In this document: positions 21,631 through 42,024 of the stretch, piece by piece
How the letters are laid out: each line of letters begins with the position of its first letter
Numbering within the stretch: the first letter of the stretch is position 1
NCBI GenBank assembly: GCA_040954595.2
Contig: CM082581.2
Coordinates: 4,278,001-4,342,000, forward strand
Source: Balanoglossus misakiensis
Lineage: Eukaryota > Hemichordata
Direction: 5' to 3'
DNA: 64,000 bases
Translations under genes and position numbers: made by a program
The notes under the pieces: generated by a model
What the model saw: only the letters and a program-made list of their open reading frames with translations
The model's database searches: none
Told to the model about the DNA's origin: nothing

Positions 21631-24440
21631 CTGCAAGACAAAAACAAGGCAAGAAATTCATTAAATGAGCCACATCCAATGTATATTTCTCTTCCCATGA
21701 GCAATGCAGGCAAAAATTGAATAGGGACCTGTCATGTTTGCAGTGTTTCATTAGAAACAGAGAGGATTGTCCGCCTTTGCTGGAATACTTTGGAGAATTG
21801 CACTCTGGCTTTTGGGGAGGGGGTGCAACAAAGTTAACATGACTGACATTTCATTTAGCGCTAGTCGCCCCTTGACAAATTGCATTGCTGGGCAGTACCA
21901 ACATGTCAATAGGTGAATCGATCGCCCTGTCTAGACACAACACTGCACTTGGCACACACTTTATTCTTTTGCACACAATGAGTCAGTCTACTACACTAGA
22001 ATCTTGTCAGCTACATGTACATACATCCAGATCAACTTACAGCAGTTTTTATCTTATGCACATGAATGATAAATTTTCGGGAACTTCGGGAGAGCCAAAA
22101 AATCGCAATGATAAATAGTTGCAAAAGAACAATATGTACAATAGAATGTTATTCGGAGATAAAGACAACGTGAAAATTAATGTACATGCAGACATACTCT
22201 CACAACTGAATTCAAATGACTTTAGATCTGATCCAACATGATCTTATTTCGTATCGCAATAGCTGCATCACCCTGCTCATTCAACTACCCTTTCAGGGTT
22301 TCATCAACAGCACATCAATGCACTGGAAATCAAGTTTCCACGGAAAAAAAATTGTCAAATATGAGGGAACATATGCAACTATGACAGGACTGCATCTGTG
22401 TAAATTCTGATGTTGCTATCACTAATGATGGAGGGTATTTTGCTGTACTTTCACACCCATATAAAAGTAGCTGTGTTGCTGCAAGAATTAGATACACCAA
22501 TATCACTCTTGAAAACAACCTCTGCATCACACATAGATCATGCACAGAGGCTATGAAGTTCAATTGGAATACTGGTACAACTTGACAATTTAGAATCCAC
22601 AACTCTTTTTCCTCAGTGAAACTTTGTACTTTCAAGTTAAATATCACAAAATGCCTCTCAATTCACTCATTTCTGACTTACTTGAGTATAATGCAAAACA
22701 AGTACTGCAGTGATCATATGCAGAATTATGTTGTTTGTTGAGTTGTCACGACAACTGAAGTAATATTTCCCATGAAGACTCTCACGAACTTATTGACATT
22801 TGTTCGTTTTCCATAAGACACTCTTGTCAATCTCATCTCTGGTATTTGTCACTAAATACTTTCAGCTTACTTTTAGGAATTCATAACAATAATTAAAACA
22901 TGTAGTGGCTCCAGACCTTTAAACATCTGTAACAAAATGGCTGCCTGGTGACAATATTGAAATACCCCCCAAAAAACAAATATACTGTACAGCATACATG
23001 TAGCACTTTCTCCTTGTGATGAGTTTGGATGACATGAATGTGACAAGTTGAACACTGCATCAATTTTATGTTTTATTCCAGGGTTTTATCTCCTAGAATC
23101 TGAAATTAAGGTCTGGCTTTGGATTAACCTTTCTGAAATAATTTAACAGAGGTTCCCCAACATAAAATCACAAAAGACACATGTACAGTAATATCCTGAT
23201 CATCATTTCCAAAGTTGACTTACAGTATGAGATTGCATGAATAAAATGTGCTCATGACAGCATCATAGAGCATGTTGCTTCGGAGGAAATGAACATTTTG
23301 GAATGTCAATGCTGATCTTTTGGAATGAACATGCGTTACCATGAAGTCATAGATAATCTGATGGCCACATTAATTTTGATCTAGTGTTGGTAGTGATCAT
23401 TTTCAGCATTTTAAAAATTAGGTTATGTGCACATGTATGAAGTGTGATTCTCTCAGAGAATCTGATGCAATTATTACATAAGCATTGTTTTGGCAGGTAT
23501 CACTGATTTCAAAGAAAATGGCATGCAAATATATATTTGAATATTCTGAAAATGTGTCAAAATCATTCCAATACAATTTTCATGTTCCAATGCCATCCAT
23601 GAGTTATCACTCAATTATGAGTATACTGGTTAATTGCAGATGGAATCCATGTTTTCCATAGGTGGTAGTATACCTCTTTATCATCTTTCTAATTTCAAAT
23701 GCAATATAGTTTTTTTATGTGTCTCTCTAATGCAACTATGAGAAAGAGCCTGTGTAGTTTAAACTCATGCACCAAAGATATGTTCTATGGATGTCACAGG
23801 TGTTGAGTAATTAAACACCAGTTATGTCATTTTAATAATTGTGAGTAACTGTACATTAATGGTGGAGAATAAATTAGGCAATTTACTTTTCACCACGCCA
23901 TAGAAACCAAATGTTCTGCATTTGTCAAAATCACATGGCATTGTAAAGGACACATTATTTTGAAAATAACACTTCCTTTGGGGGGTCTTATAAAATGCAT
24001 CATAAATAAATATAATTTGTCATATGTTTGTCTCTTTCAGCTCAATGTCGTGACTGCAAACACGAGAAAACCTTGAACATTTTGAAAACAATAAAGTTGG
24101 ACGCGCGTGTACCATGATAATTGCTATAGGACTAGACTTGTAGGTATGGCCATGAGGAAACTTAACCGTACTAAATCCAGCACATGGAACTTTAATGCAG
24201 TCCCGTCATAATACCCAGGAAACATTTTGAGCTTGGAAATTACAAATTGTCGAACTATTTCGCTGCCTTCCCACAATAATCAACGATCAATCGACACGCA
24301 CATTTCTGACACGATTACAGTGGTCATCACAATGTACACCATATAATGACAAAATGACTCGTCCAGGTCTGCGCTTGCAATTTTCCTCCAGAATAGCTGT
24401 CCGAAATTAAATAAAAATATCCTTTCTGTTAAATTCTTAC

Positions 24441-24560
24441 CGTTTTGCTTAATATTTTATCAGAGATCGCCTGTAGCTAGAAAGATAAAATTGGTGAAAA
24501 TCACACATGCAAATCCAGCGTCCGCCATATTGGATTTCACACACTCTCACATGAGCTGAC
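24441..24560 (-). promoter_or_regulatory. NSD2: Candidate first (non-coding) exon and promoter of the NSD gene
   Basis: A strong donor (exon end AAACG, then GTAAGAATTT) lies near 24440 on the minus strand. Upstream of it is AATATGGCGGACGC, a YY1-like element typical of transcription starts. It also opens a short upstream frame of about 22 codons (MADAGFACV and so on). CpG content rises between 24.4 and 24.9 kb. Joining it to the acceptor at 21630 would make a 2.8-kb first intron. This is inference from signals only. Confidence 0.4.
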
Positions 24561-27147
24561 CTCTTTTATACACATCGCCAAAAATGAAAATAAGGTGTTA
24601 TATTTGCACGCTATGGGGCATATTTCAGTTCCCCTGCGTTTAAATGAGACTTAAGGAATGAACTTTATGTTAACCTTGGAGTTCCTGGTGTTCTTTTCGG
24701 CGTACGCCTCTCCCACAGTCTTCAGGATTCAGAGTCCGAAAACAGTCGGAAGGTCTCGGCGGGAAAAATCTAACAATATGATTGGTTTCCGAATGTGAGC
24801 GGAATTTACCGAAAGGTGTCGATGACTTTCGGAACTAACCAAACGTGTAAACGACGCGACATTTTTGTGAGGCTGGGCTCGATTGGCTTTTCACGTGGTG
24901 ACAAACCTAAATTTGTAAAGGTTCATCCTAGCCTATCATGCGAAAGTACATACTAAATTATTACTGAGTATTGTCACTAAGCCAGCTTTCTTTTAAATTA
25001 TTGAACTGAGGAGAAACCACTGATTTGAAGATGGGGGCGGAAGATCAAAGATCCAGTTTACCTGTGTTATAGCCTACTCCGGAAATAGTCACGTTGTCTA
25101 CTAGTATATAAGCTGAGACCTACGGAAAATGAATTATGTAAAGAATTATATAAAAATAATAATTTTTATAATGAGGTATTTTTTATAATTTAGGCCAAAC
25201 CATCTATCAGCAGCAGCTGACAGACTGAAAATTTGGCCTAGCCTGCAGTAGTACAGGTATCCTATCTGCAAAACACAATACCTTACACATACATGTACAC
25301 TACAGCCTAAACCAGTACTGGGGAGAAGGTCTTAAACCTCTGCATTTGTCATCTGCTACCTCCAGATTCCACTGCGCAAAAGGGCCGTTTTTAAAATTCC
25401 ACAGTCGGGGGTAGACCATTTGACAAGTTACTTCATTCGCGAAAAGGAAGCTGGAAATGCAATTAGACATGTAAACCAGGGTGGGTTTTCTGTATTTTAC
25501 GTTCTTTTTCTTTGGTTCCCATTCAGGTTGCCTAATATGGAATGGTTGCATCCGGCCTATACGTTGTATAGGGAACCCTAAGTACCGTTTCGACCAACAT
25601 CGAAAGTCGATCGCTGCCTCCGCCTTGGAAAATTTCTCGAAAAACATCGTGTCGAAAAAGTACACATGTCGCCCCAGCATTAACATTCTGAAAACTTGAA
25701 TTAGTTTTTTTCACAATCGCCGATCAATTTGTGAAGATATTGTATCTTTCATAGTTTAAATTGCTATGGACTGGGAAAGTTTGATAAATCCCGATAAACT
25801 ATAGTATGTTTGACAATAAAGCCCTATGTTCACCAACACGACTAGTCTAGAATCTATCCGTTGTCTAGACTACAACACGACGGGTAATATATAAAGACAC
25901 AAATGTATTTGATGGGAAGTAACGACGTCGACAGCAGATGGAAAGTCAATAAGTTTTGGAAGCTAATAATTAAATCTTGGCGTTGTAGGGCGGGGGTAAG
26001 AAAGTGGTCATGGATTGTTCGGAGGCAGAGTGCGTGGTTGTCGTGCGCCCTTATTTCATGCACGTGCACTAGATAAAAAAAAAGGTAAATTTTTACATCA
26101 ATAATTACATTTTGGGTATTGGCCCTATGTTAAAACTCTTTGTGAAGGTATAATGATATAAACAAATTTAGTGGCATATTATATGAACGACACACTGAAT
26201 GTAACATTATTATATGGTTAGACCTATTTATGTGAAATAAATACAATGTAATTAGACTTATTTCAAACTGGATAGCCTCAAATTCCATGCGCGATAAATC
26301 TGTCAAAAACAATGTATATATCGCTATACGTAACATACCCGCATAAAGTAAATTGTATGTCAGATTTGAGGTGAAGCTTGAATTTCTTGTAAGCCTACCG
26401 GAAACTGTTTCTTTAAACATTGGAATCCTCACATCTTTACCAGTAAAATCGAAATATATCACGAGTTGTCGCATGCTGTCGGGCGAAGGAATGCAATATT
26501 GCTGTATCTCTCAGCTGTTCCCCCAGTTTATTTTGAAGCTACCATTCGCACTTTCCATTGCCCTACTAAAATCGACTGAATATTCCACATACACAACACT
26601 ACACTAGTACACTTCAGCTTGCTGTATTATATTACTTAGTGCGTGCTTGTATTACTTAGTGCCACGTATAGTACACCGGTGTGGGGCTTCGGTCAGGGTG
26701 ATTGGCCGGCGAACTACATGTATCGGATAGGACCAGTACGCGTACACGAAAACGTGAACCTGAGTTGAAAGGTGCTTTATTCAACTATTAAACTCTTACG
26801 TGACCACCGAACGGGTGAGTGTCGCGAACCTACAAAAGTACAGTGTGAGAAAGCCTAATCGAAGTTAAAAAAACAACTGAGACAATCGATCATGCATGTG
26901 GGAGGACAGAAAATCACCGTGAATTGATTGACATGACCTGTTGAGAGTTCATTCCAGGCAACCATCAAGTTCAAATCGAATCCTAGAAGATTCGGTCCTG
27001 TGCGGGCGCTCCAGCGAACTTCCCACGACTTTTACCACTTTCACTTACAACCACAGGGAACTCAGGCTCATAGTTGTGGTCAAATGAATATTAAATATTA
27101 TTATTATGAATAAAAAATGGAAAAAATATTAAAAATTATTATTATTA

Positions 27148-27182
<35 letters not shown>

Positions 27183-28080
27183 ATTTGTAGTAGTTCTTGT
27201 TATCTATCATGTGTTAAAATCCAACATACCTATGCATGCTGTCTTCTCCCGGCCCCTAACACGTACTGTACGTGTATTTAATATTCATTTGACCACAACT
27301 ATGAGCCTGAGTTCCCTGTGTTACAACATGTACAAAAGGGTCATAGGCAATGCGCCGGAGCGCCCGCACACGACTAAATCTTTCAGTCAAGTCGAATCCC
27401 CGTAGGTATTACATAAGAAAGGCCTAGTTGTCCTTGAAAGTAAAGACTGTGTGTGCACATGGTATCTACTAAATATAAAAAATCCCAAGGTCGGGCATGT
27501 AGAACAGCCGAAAACCATAAGAATAAAACATCCACCCCTCCCCAACCCCAAATTTAAATACCCGTCATTGGTCAACACTTCCAATCTGTCACTTTATTTC
27601 TTGTCAAATGCTATTATCTCGGCGATAGTTCATTGTTCTCCGCATCTTCATTTTATCTTTTTAGCAACAATCCTTTGTGCGACAACTGTTCAATTGAAAC
27701 CCCGGATTGCAACCCAGTTCCTCATTCGCAGCCAAGTACATGTAACTTGCACCTGTACTGTGCCATGATCCATTGCAAGCAACGTATGTAGGTCGGATAT
27801 CGGACGATATATATGGGAGGGGCAGTGCTAGTATTCCTTCGGGAATCCACGATAGACAGCAAAAACACACGCCCTTTGAGCTTGTTAGAATTTAATAGAC
27901 AAATGATTGCATTTGCATGTAATAGGTAATTTCTCAGGTTGTTTATAAATGGAGGCTATCGTTATCATCCCCACCCCTAACAACCTAAAGTGTAAATGAA
28001 ACGGCCAACAAACAGTCACCTTACCTATCGCGTGATGGAATATTCCGGAAATCTGGTTGTGCGCTTGCGCAGTCCGCTGA
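24561..28080. other. Divergent intergenic region between NSD and LETM1
   Basis: About 3.5 kb separates the presumed 5' ends of the two genes. I see no coding exon. It contains a large foldback with an AT-rich centre (26999-27370). It probably holds the promoters of both genes. Confidence 0.55.
26999..27370. mobile_element. Foldback element with 46-bp perfect inverted repeats
   Basis: Inner arms at 27052-27097 and 27275-27320 are exact reverse complements (starting CACAGGGAACTCAGGCTCAT). Outer arms at 26999-27012 and 27357-27370 (TGTGCGGGCGCTCC) also pair exactly. The centre is a (TTA/ATT)n tract at about 27126-27180. No coding content. Confidence 0.85.
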
Positions 28081-28134
28081 AGTGAGATGACCATGGCCCG
28101 ATAGTCAGTGTAAGATGCCGGTGATTTTACACAA

Positions 28135-28151
28135 ATGAACGAACGTTCGCT

Positions 28152-28161
<10 letters not shown>
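28135..28161 (+). promoter_or_regulatory. Upstream ORF overlapping the LETM1 start codon
   Basis: An ATG at 28135 opens eight codons and a TAA (28159-28161). The frame differs from LETM1 and runs across the LETM1 ATG at 28152. A shorter ATG-GCC-CGA-TAG frame lies at 28092. If both are in the mRNA they could dampen LETM1 translation. Confidence 0.45.
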
Positions 28162-36860
<8,699 letters not shown>

Positions 36861-37100
36861 AATTTTGCCAGAAAATGTTTGTAGTACTGTACAATGTAAA
36901 ATATTGAAAATTATAATAATATTGTTAGCTTTTACACTAGTACCTCACCTGTGTAAGATTCTTGTCGATAAGTGCTTCAACAGGAATGAAAAACTTCATT
37001 CAAAATCTTTGCAGTATAAGGTACATCACAGAGAAGACAGTTGTCATGATTTATAGTGTTGGACTAAATTGAATATTAGAAATAAAATTATTTTCAGGAT
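36861..37100 (+). other. LETM1: LETM1 3' untranslated region with poly(A) signal
   Basis: An AATAAA hexamer at 37081-37086 lies about 220 nt after the stop codon and is the nearest canonical signal. Further signals downstream (for example near 40151) would give longer ends. Confidence 0.5.
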
Positions 37101-37294
37101 ACAGAATTGTACACCAACCACATCCATACCATTGGTAGCATTGTTGTTAAGGTAGTAGACTGCCCAGATGCAGTGCATGGTTATCACATTCCATAGCGTT
37201 ACATGTGGAATTTTGAGAAAACAGTGTTACAATATTGTCATTTTCTTGAAATTTTCACAAAAAGGTGCCAAAAGAGGGGTGTTATTAGATGATA

Positions 37295-37650
37295 TTAAAG
37301 GGACAAAGTCTCTCTCTCGCTGCCCTTTTTTCCAGTAATTATGTTTGATACAAGACAACGTTTATGTGAATGTACATGTGGATATATAGTGAATCAATGA
37401 TCAACCACACAAAACTTCCATCCCACTTGTATGATATGAGAGTAAAAACTCGCCCAAAATGAATAAATGGTAAAGAACGATTATTCATTTTGGCGAGTTT
37501 TTTCACTCTCCTGTCTATAAGAGGGATGGAAGTTGTGTGTGGTTGAACATTCATTCACTATATATCCACATGTAGAATAACAAACGGTGTCTTGTATCAA
37601 ATATAATTAATGGAAAAAAGGGCAGCGAGAGAGAGACTTTGTCCCTTTAA
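37295..37650. mobile_element. 356-bp palindromic MITE, family A, full copy 2
   Basis: Same termini, arms and centre as 13675-14030, and the same length to the base by my count. It differs by scattered substitutions (for example in the TCTCTC run after the terminus). The similarity of the two copies suggests recent spread. Confidence 0.9.
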
Positions 37651-38175
37651 GAAAACACCATGTCACTGTGCTTGATTTTTTGATCGAGCTCTTCAGATAT
37701 TTTCACCATAGGAAAACTATAGCATTAGGAGTGCAAGAAAAGTGCTGACTCGGCATTTTCCACATAATTTGAGATACACTAACTGAAAAAGCAGCACGAA
37801 AACACCCTGTTTACTCTCTGTTTCTTTTTAACATTCAGTGATATCAAATATATATAATTCATGAAAATGACAATATTCTACCATTTGAATAGTCCACTAC
37901 ACCGTCATTGATGCTTTTTCTGGCCAAGATGGTGGTAGAAACCAGAATTGATTTATACTTGATATTTTGCTTTTGTGTTGATGTTGTTACAGATTTTGAT
38001 TATTTACAAGAATCACCACGTTTACTTCAGCTTATGTTTTGTAAAAAAATTGATATTGTTTATATCTGAATACTTCCCCTAATGGCAGTACCGGATTTCT
38101 TTTGGGGTATATATAAAGTTATTGTTTATATCCAAATTTTTCCTGAATGCTGGACAAATGATGGAATTACCACAG

Positions 38176-38204
38176 ACTTTGAGTATACCCGGTATACTCA
38201 AAGT
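38176..38204. repeat. Perfect 14-bp-arm palindrome
   Basis: ACTTTGAGTATACC, a single C, then its exact complement GGTATACTCAAAGT. No element borders recognised. Confidence 0.8.
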
Positions 38205-38937
38205 ACCGTAATATGTTAACGACATCTTGGGTGTAAATTTGTAGTTAGTCTTCGTCCCTGAAGCTATTTCTGTACAAAAACTTTACATCTGATTCAATGA
38301 ATAATGTGGAATTTAAAAAAAAAGGTATATTTACCAAATTGAGGTTTTTTTTTTTGTATGAAGGTAAAACATACGTCGGTTATACATTTTTGAAAGAACC
38401 TGAGAAACAAGGGTGGTCACTCTCCTGTTCATAAAAAAATCTAACATTCATATTTTATCTCGGGTATTACTGAATTTCACAACCATAGTAATTTCAAGAA
38501 GTAAAAATTACCACAGATTTTAGAAACTTTCGGTTGTGTAATTTGATTGGCTAATCAGAATTTGGATTGTAATGTCTTGGTTTGTATTTTTTTAAAACCA
38601 CAGGCTTTAAATTGAGTTGACTGAAAGCTATCAATATAAGGCATCCGGACATCTTGCATCTAGTTTTGATTGGAAACAAGATAAGTTACTGAGGATTTTT
38701 TTTTTGAGAATGTGATTTTTAATGTGAAAAACAAATATGCTGCATTTTTACAATAAAATCCTGATACTGCAAAAGTTAGAGTCATCCTTGCCTATACATA
38801 GCTAGAAAACCACGGGTAGATTTCAAGACCACATGCCTGTAACATGGTCTGATCAGAACCTGTAACAGACCGTGAGAAACAGCATCTGATACAAGGTCTG
38901 AACTGGACTGATTTCATACATGTACCCCTAGTTGTAG

Positions 38938-39024
38938 CCTTTCACCCCCTATTCTCTCAATAGAGGTCCAAGTTTACCATAGAAAACAAGGGATTTGGAC
39001 CAAACCATGGCGGTGAAAGGGTTA
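38938..39024. repeat. Small inverted-repeat element, family C
   Basis: CCTTTCACCCCCTATTCTCT at the left and CCATGGCGGTGAAAGGGTTA at the right, with the shared TAGAGGTCCAAGTTTACCAT core. Confidence 0.75.
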
Positions 39025-39825
39025 AAGAAGAGCCACTTTAATGGCCAATATTTCTCTTAATTACAGCCAATTTTACAATGCAATGTTTTTATCCATTCTT
39101 AGGTATACATATTATACCGAGCTTATGCTGCACTTGTCAATAATAAATAAATATACTTATTCTGAATTTTGTAGTTCTAATATGCAGCTGATATGTCTAG
39201 ATGCAAAAATTCATGTCAACTATTGGGTTTGAAATGTGAACATGGTTCTCATGTGTATGTGTAGTGGTGTTGGGATAGTTAGTATTTATATTATGTAGTG
39301 CTGCTGTAGATCATAGATGAAACGACTGATCTGTTGATGATACGATGCAAAAAAGCAGTGACAGTTGCTGTCATTGGACAATGTCTTTTGTCTATGCTTT
39401 CAACTTCGCATTGAATTGGAACATAGGTGCATCTTTTGATGTTTCATGTTAGTTTTCTATGTACGATCAGTAAAATCTTCAGTATTATCTTCTTTTATTT
39501 GTGAACTTTAGGATTCTCCTTTATACCGTTAAGCAAGAAAAAATCCATAATAAAATGTAGGGGTCAACATGCTTTTTTAAATTACAAGGTGGTGAATTTA
39601 GACGATAATTAAAAAACTGCAGAGTCAGCATTTTTTCGCCAATGGTTTCTTTATGGGTTCAACAACAGAGAATTTAGTTTCTTTTGGCTGAGCTATGTGT
39701 AAATCTTCATGAAAATAACAGAAGAAGATGTAGTCTTTCTAGTAATTAGCAATGTAATCCTGTGGGAAGAGACACATTATACGCACAGGAACTTGATGTT
39801 TTCTTTTATTTTATGTTTTCAACTC

Positions 39826-40028
39826 TAAAGACTATGGGAAGTGTAGGCTCGCTTTCGAGACTGCCGTTCACCTCGCTAAATGCATAGTGGCGGTATAACA
39901 TGGCCAGGAGTGGTACAACCAGCACGAGTCATGAAGCCTAACCTCTTTGCCCCATGCCATGTCCTACCACTGGCACACTATGCATTAGCGAATCGAACAG
40001 GGTCTGGAAATAAAGACTATGGGAAGTG
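39826..40028. mobile_element. 167-bp insertion flanked by 18-bp direct repeats
   Basis: TAAAGACTATGGGAAGTG occurs at 39826-39843 and again at 40011-40028. The 167 bp between can fold: CGCTAAATGCATAGTG near 39877 pairs imperfectly with CACTATGCATTAGCG near 39976. Long flanking repeats look like a target-site duplication of retroposition type; the foldback interior looks like a MITE. Confidence 0.65.
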
Positions 40029-40592
40029 ATGCTTTATGTACTATGTGAGATTTTTTTTTCAACCAACAATAACTGACCATGGACTAGTGTTTTGACATTG
40101 TACTTCCTTGCATCGATTGTACATTTTATTCTTATTTTGTGATGTGATCAATAAATGAATGTATTATAAGTTTAGTATTGGTTTTCATAGGTGCACAAGC
40201 ATTTCCAACAGCAGCAGTAATGATTTTAATAAATGAATGCGTTTATTGTCACAAAAGTGGTCCTAATGGAATATGTGCAAACCCTAGTCATGGGATTCTG
40301 ATATGCTACCCAATACTAGTGTTACAGCAATCAAAAAGAGCAACATTCAGTAATGTCATAACAGAAATTCCCTCACCTCTGTGAATTGTTAGTCACCCTC
40401 TGTAGCAACTATTTGCACACCTCTCCAGCAGACCCTTCTCCAGACTCTTTCACAGCCCATGGTTTGCTACAAGGCTCTTTACATGTTGCACACTGATGCG
40501 CCCTCAACCAGTAAGGTTGCATCTGCAGGCCAAGCTTCTCTCGGCCATTGAGGGCACACTTTCAATCAGACGATAAAGTCTGGGCCGGCAGC

Positions 40593-40594
<2 letters not shown>

Positions 40595-40626
<32 letters not shown>
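40595..40626 (+). repeat. 32-nt poly-G tract
   Basis: The longest pure G run in the window. Flanked by GCCGGCAGCGA and CTATGAGAGAG. It is prone to quadruplex formation and sequencing error. Confidence 0.9.
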
Positions 40627-42024
40627 CTATGAGAGAGTCTAGCCCTGCTCACACCCCTAAAGCACCAGTTCCACCCCTCCCCTCCCCTCCTGACTCTCAG
40701 TCTGGAATCTCGCCCCAGACTCTAGCACTCACTGGTGAGTGGCAAGTCTCCATGGAGTATATACCAATTTCCCATATATTAATCTGAGACAAAGGATTTG
40801 TCATTAAAAAATAGGCCTTAATGTAATAATAATAATCAAGATGAAGAAACCATTTGAAAATTGACATTCAGCCCTTTTTCAATTTTCTTTTTTGAAGATG
40901 CAAAATGGTTTATTGGTTGGCTGAAATGTGCCACGTATTGTTGAGGGCAGTATTGCAGATGTAGAACAGATTTCTACAAAAAGAATCATGAATCACAATC
41001 ATACTTTGAGTGATTGTGGGTTACCTGAAATGCCAACTACCACAAAATTAAATGAATTTTCGTTGCGGTACAAAATTCCACTTTTAATAGGCATAAAATG
41101 GTTACATTGTATGCAAATTCCATACATTAAAGGGATTCCCAAGGAGTCATTGATATCATATCAATGGATATAAGTTACAAAAAATATTTTATCTGATCAG
41201 TGTCAATCATCTGACAGTGGGTCACTTTACAAATTGATGACAGAATTCATGAAAAATACTGAATCAAACATTTATATTACACTATTAATGTTTATACAAT
41301 TGGCAGGAAAATACACTGTTTCCATCTCCCTGTCTTGTGACACTGAATCGAAATCTGTAGTAATTCCGTCCCTGTCAAAAATGGTCAATTTTGCATAAAT
41401 TGTAAAAAAAATACTGATCTCTTCCAACATTTTATAGCTATCATCAGCAATATGCTGTAATAGGCTTCGGCACACACCAAATTCTTTATATTTTTATACC
41501 CGCTTTGCACAATTAAGAATTCATATGATTAACCCTACCACTACAATATCTAGGACTTTTAAAAAAAATAATTTAAATTTACCGATAGTTCATTCATTTT
41601 CAATCTACAAATTGAAAGCAGCAGACACATGTTGATATTGTAAATTGAATGTTTCATCCATCTTTAAAAAACTGTGAGTTTGCATTCCATGCCAATTATT
41701 GTGAGAAGGGGGAAAACAATACTTGGACATACCAGATTAGTTGATGCTAAATGTCAAGCAAACTTATTGCTGCAGTAATAGAGGCAAGACAACAGCTTTA
41801 CTACCTACTCCAATCAAGGTGAGTATTCCTTCTAGGATACACTGTATGGATTCTTGACAAATTTGTAGATTTTCTTGAAATTTAAGATGCAGTTAGTTCA
41901 AGCTTAGGTCTTCAGTGGGGAATCACCAAAGTCCTTTCGAATTATTAAAAGAGTTACAGTTCATATAAGAATATACTGACTGTTTATGTCCTTGTAAATT
42001 TGTCGTAAAAGTTGAAGGATGCGA

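Larger units (their letters stand above)
37101..42024. other. Gene-free stretch between the LETM1 and cysteine-rich gene 3' ends
   Basis: Two convergent 3' ends face each other here. No exon recognised. It contains a full family A MITE, a 29-bp palindrome, a family C element, an insertion bounded by 18-bp direct repeats and a 32-nt G tract. Confidence 0.55.
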
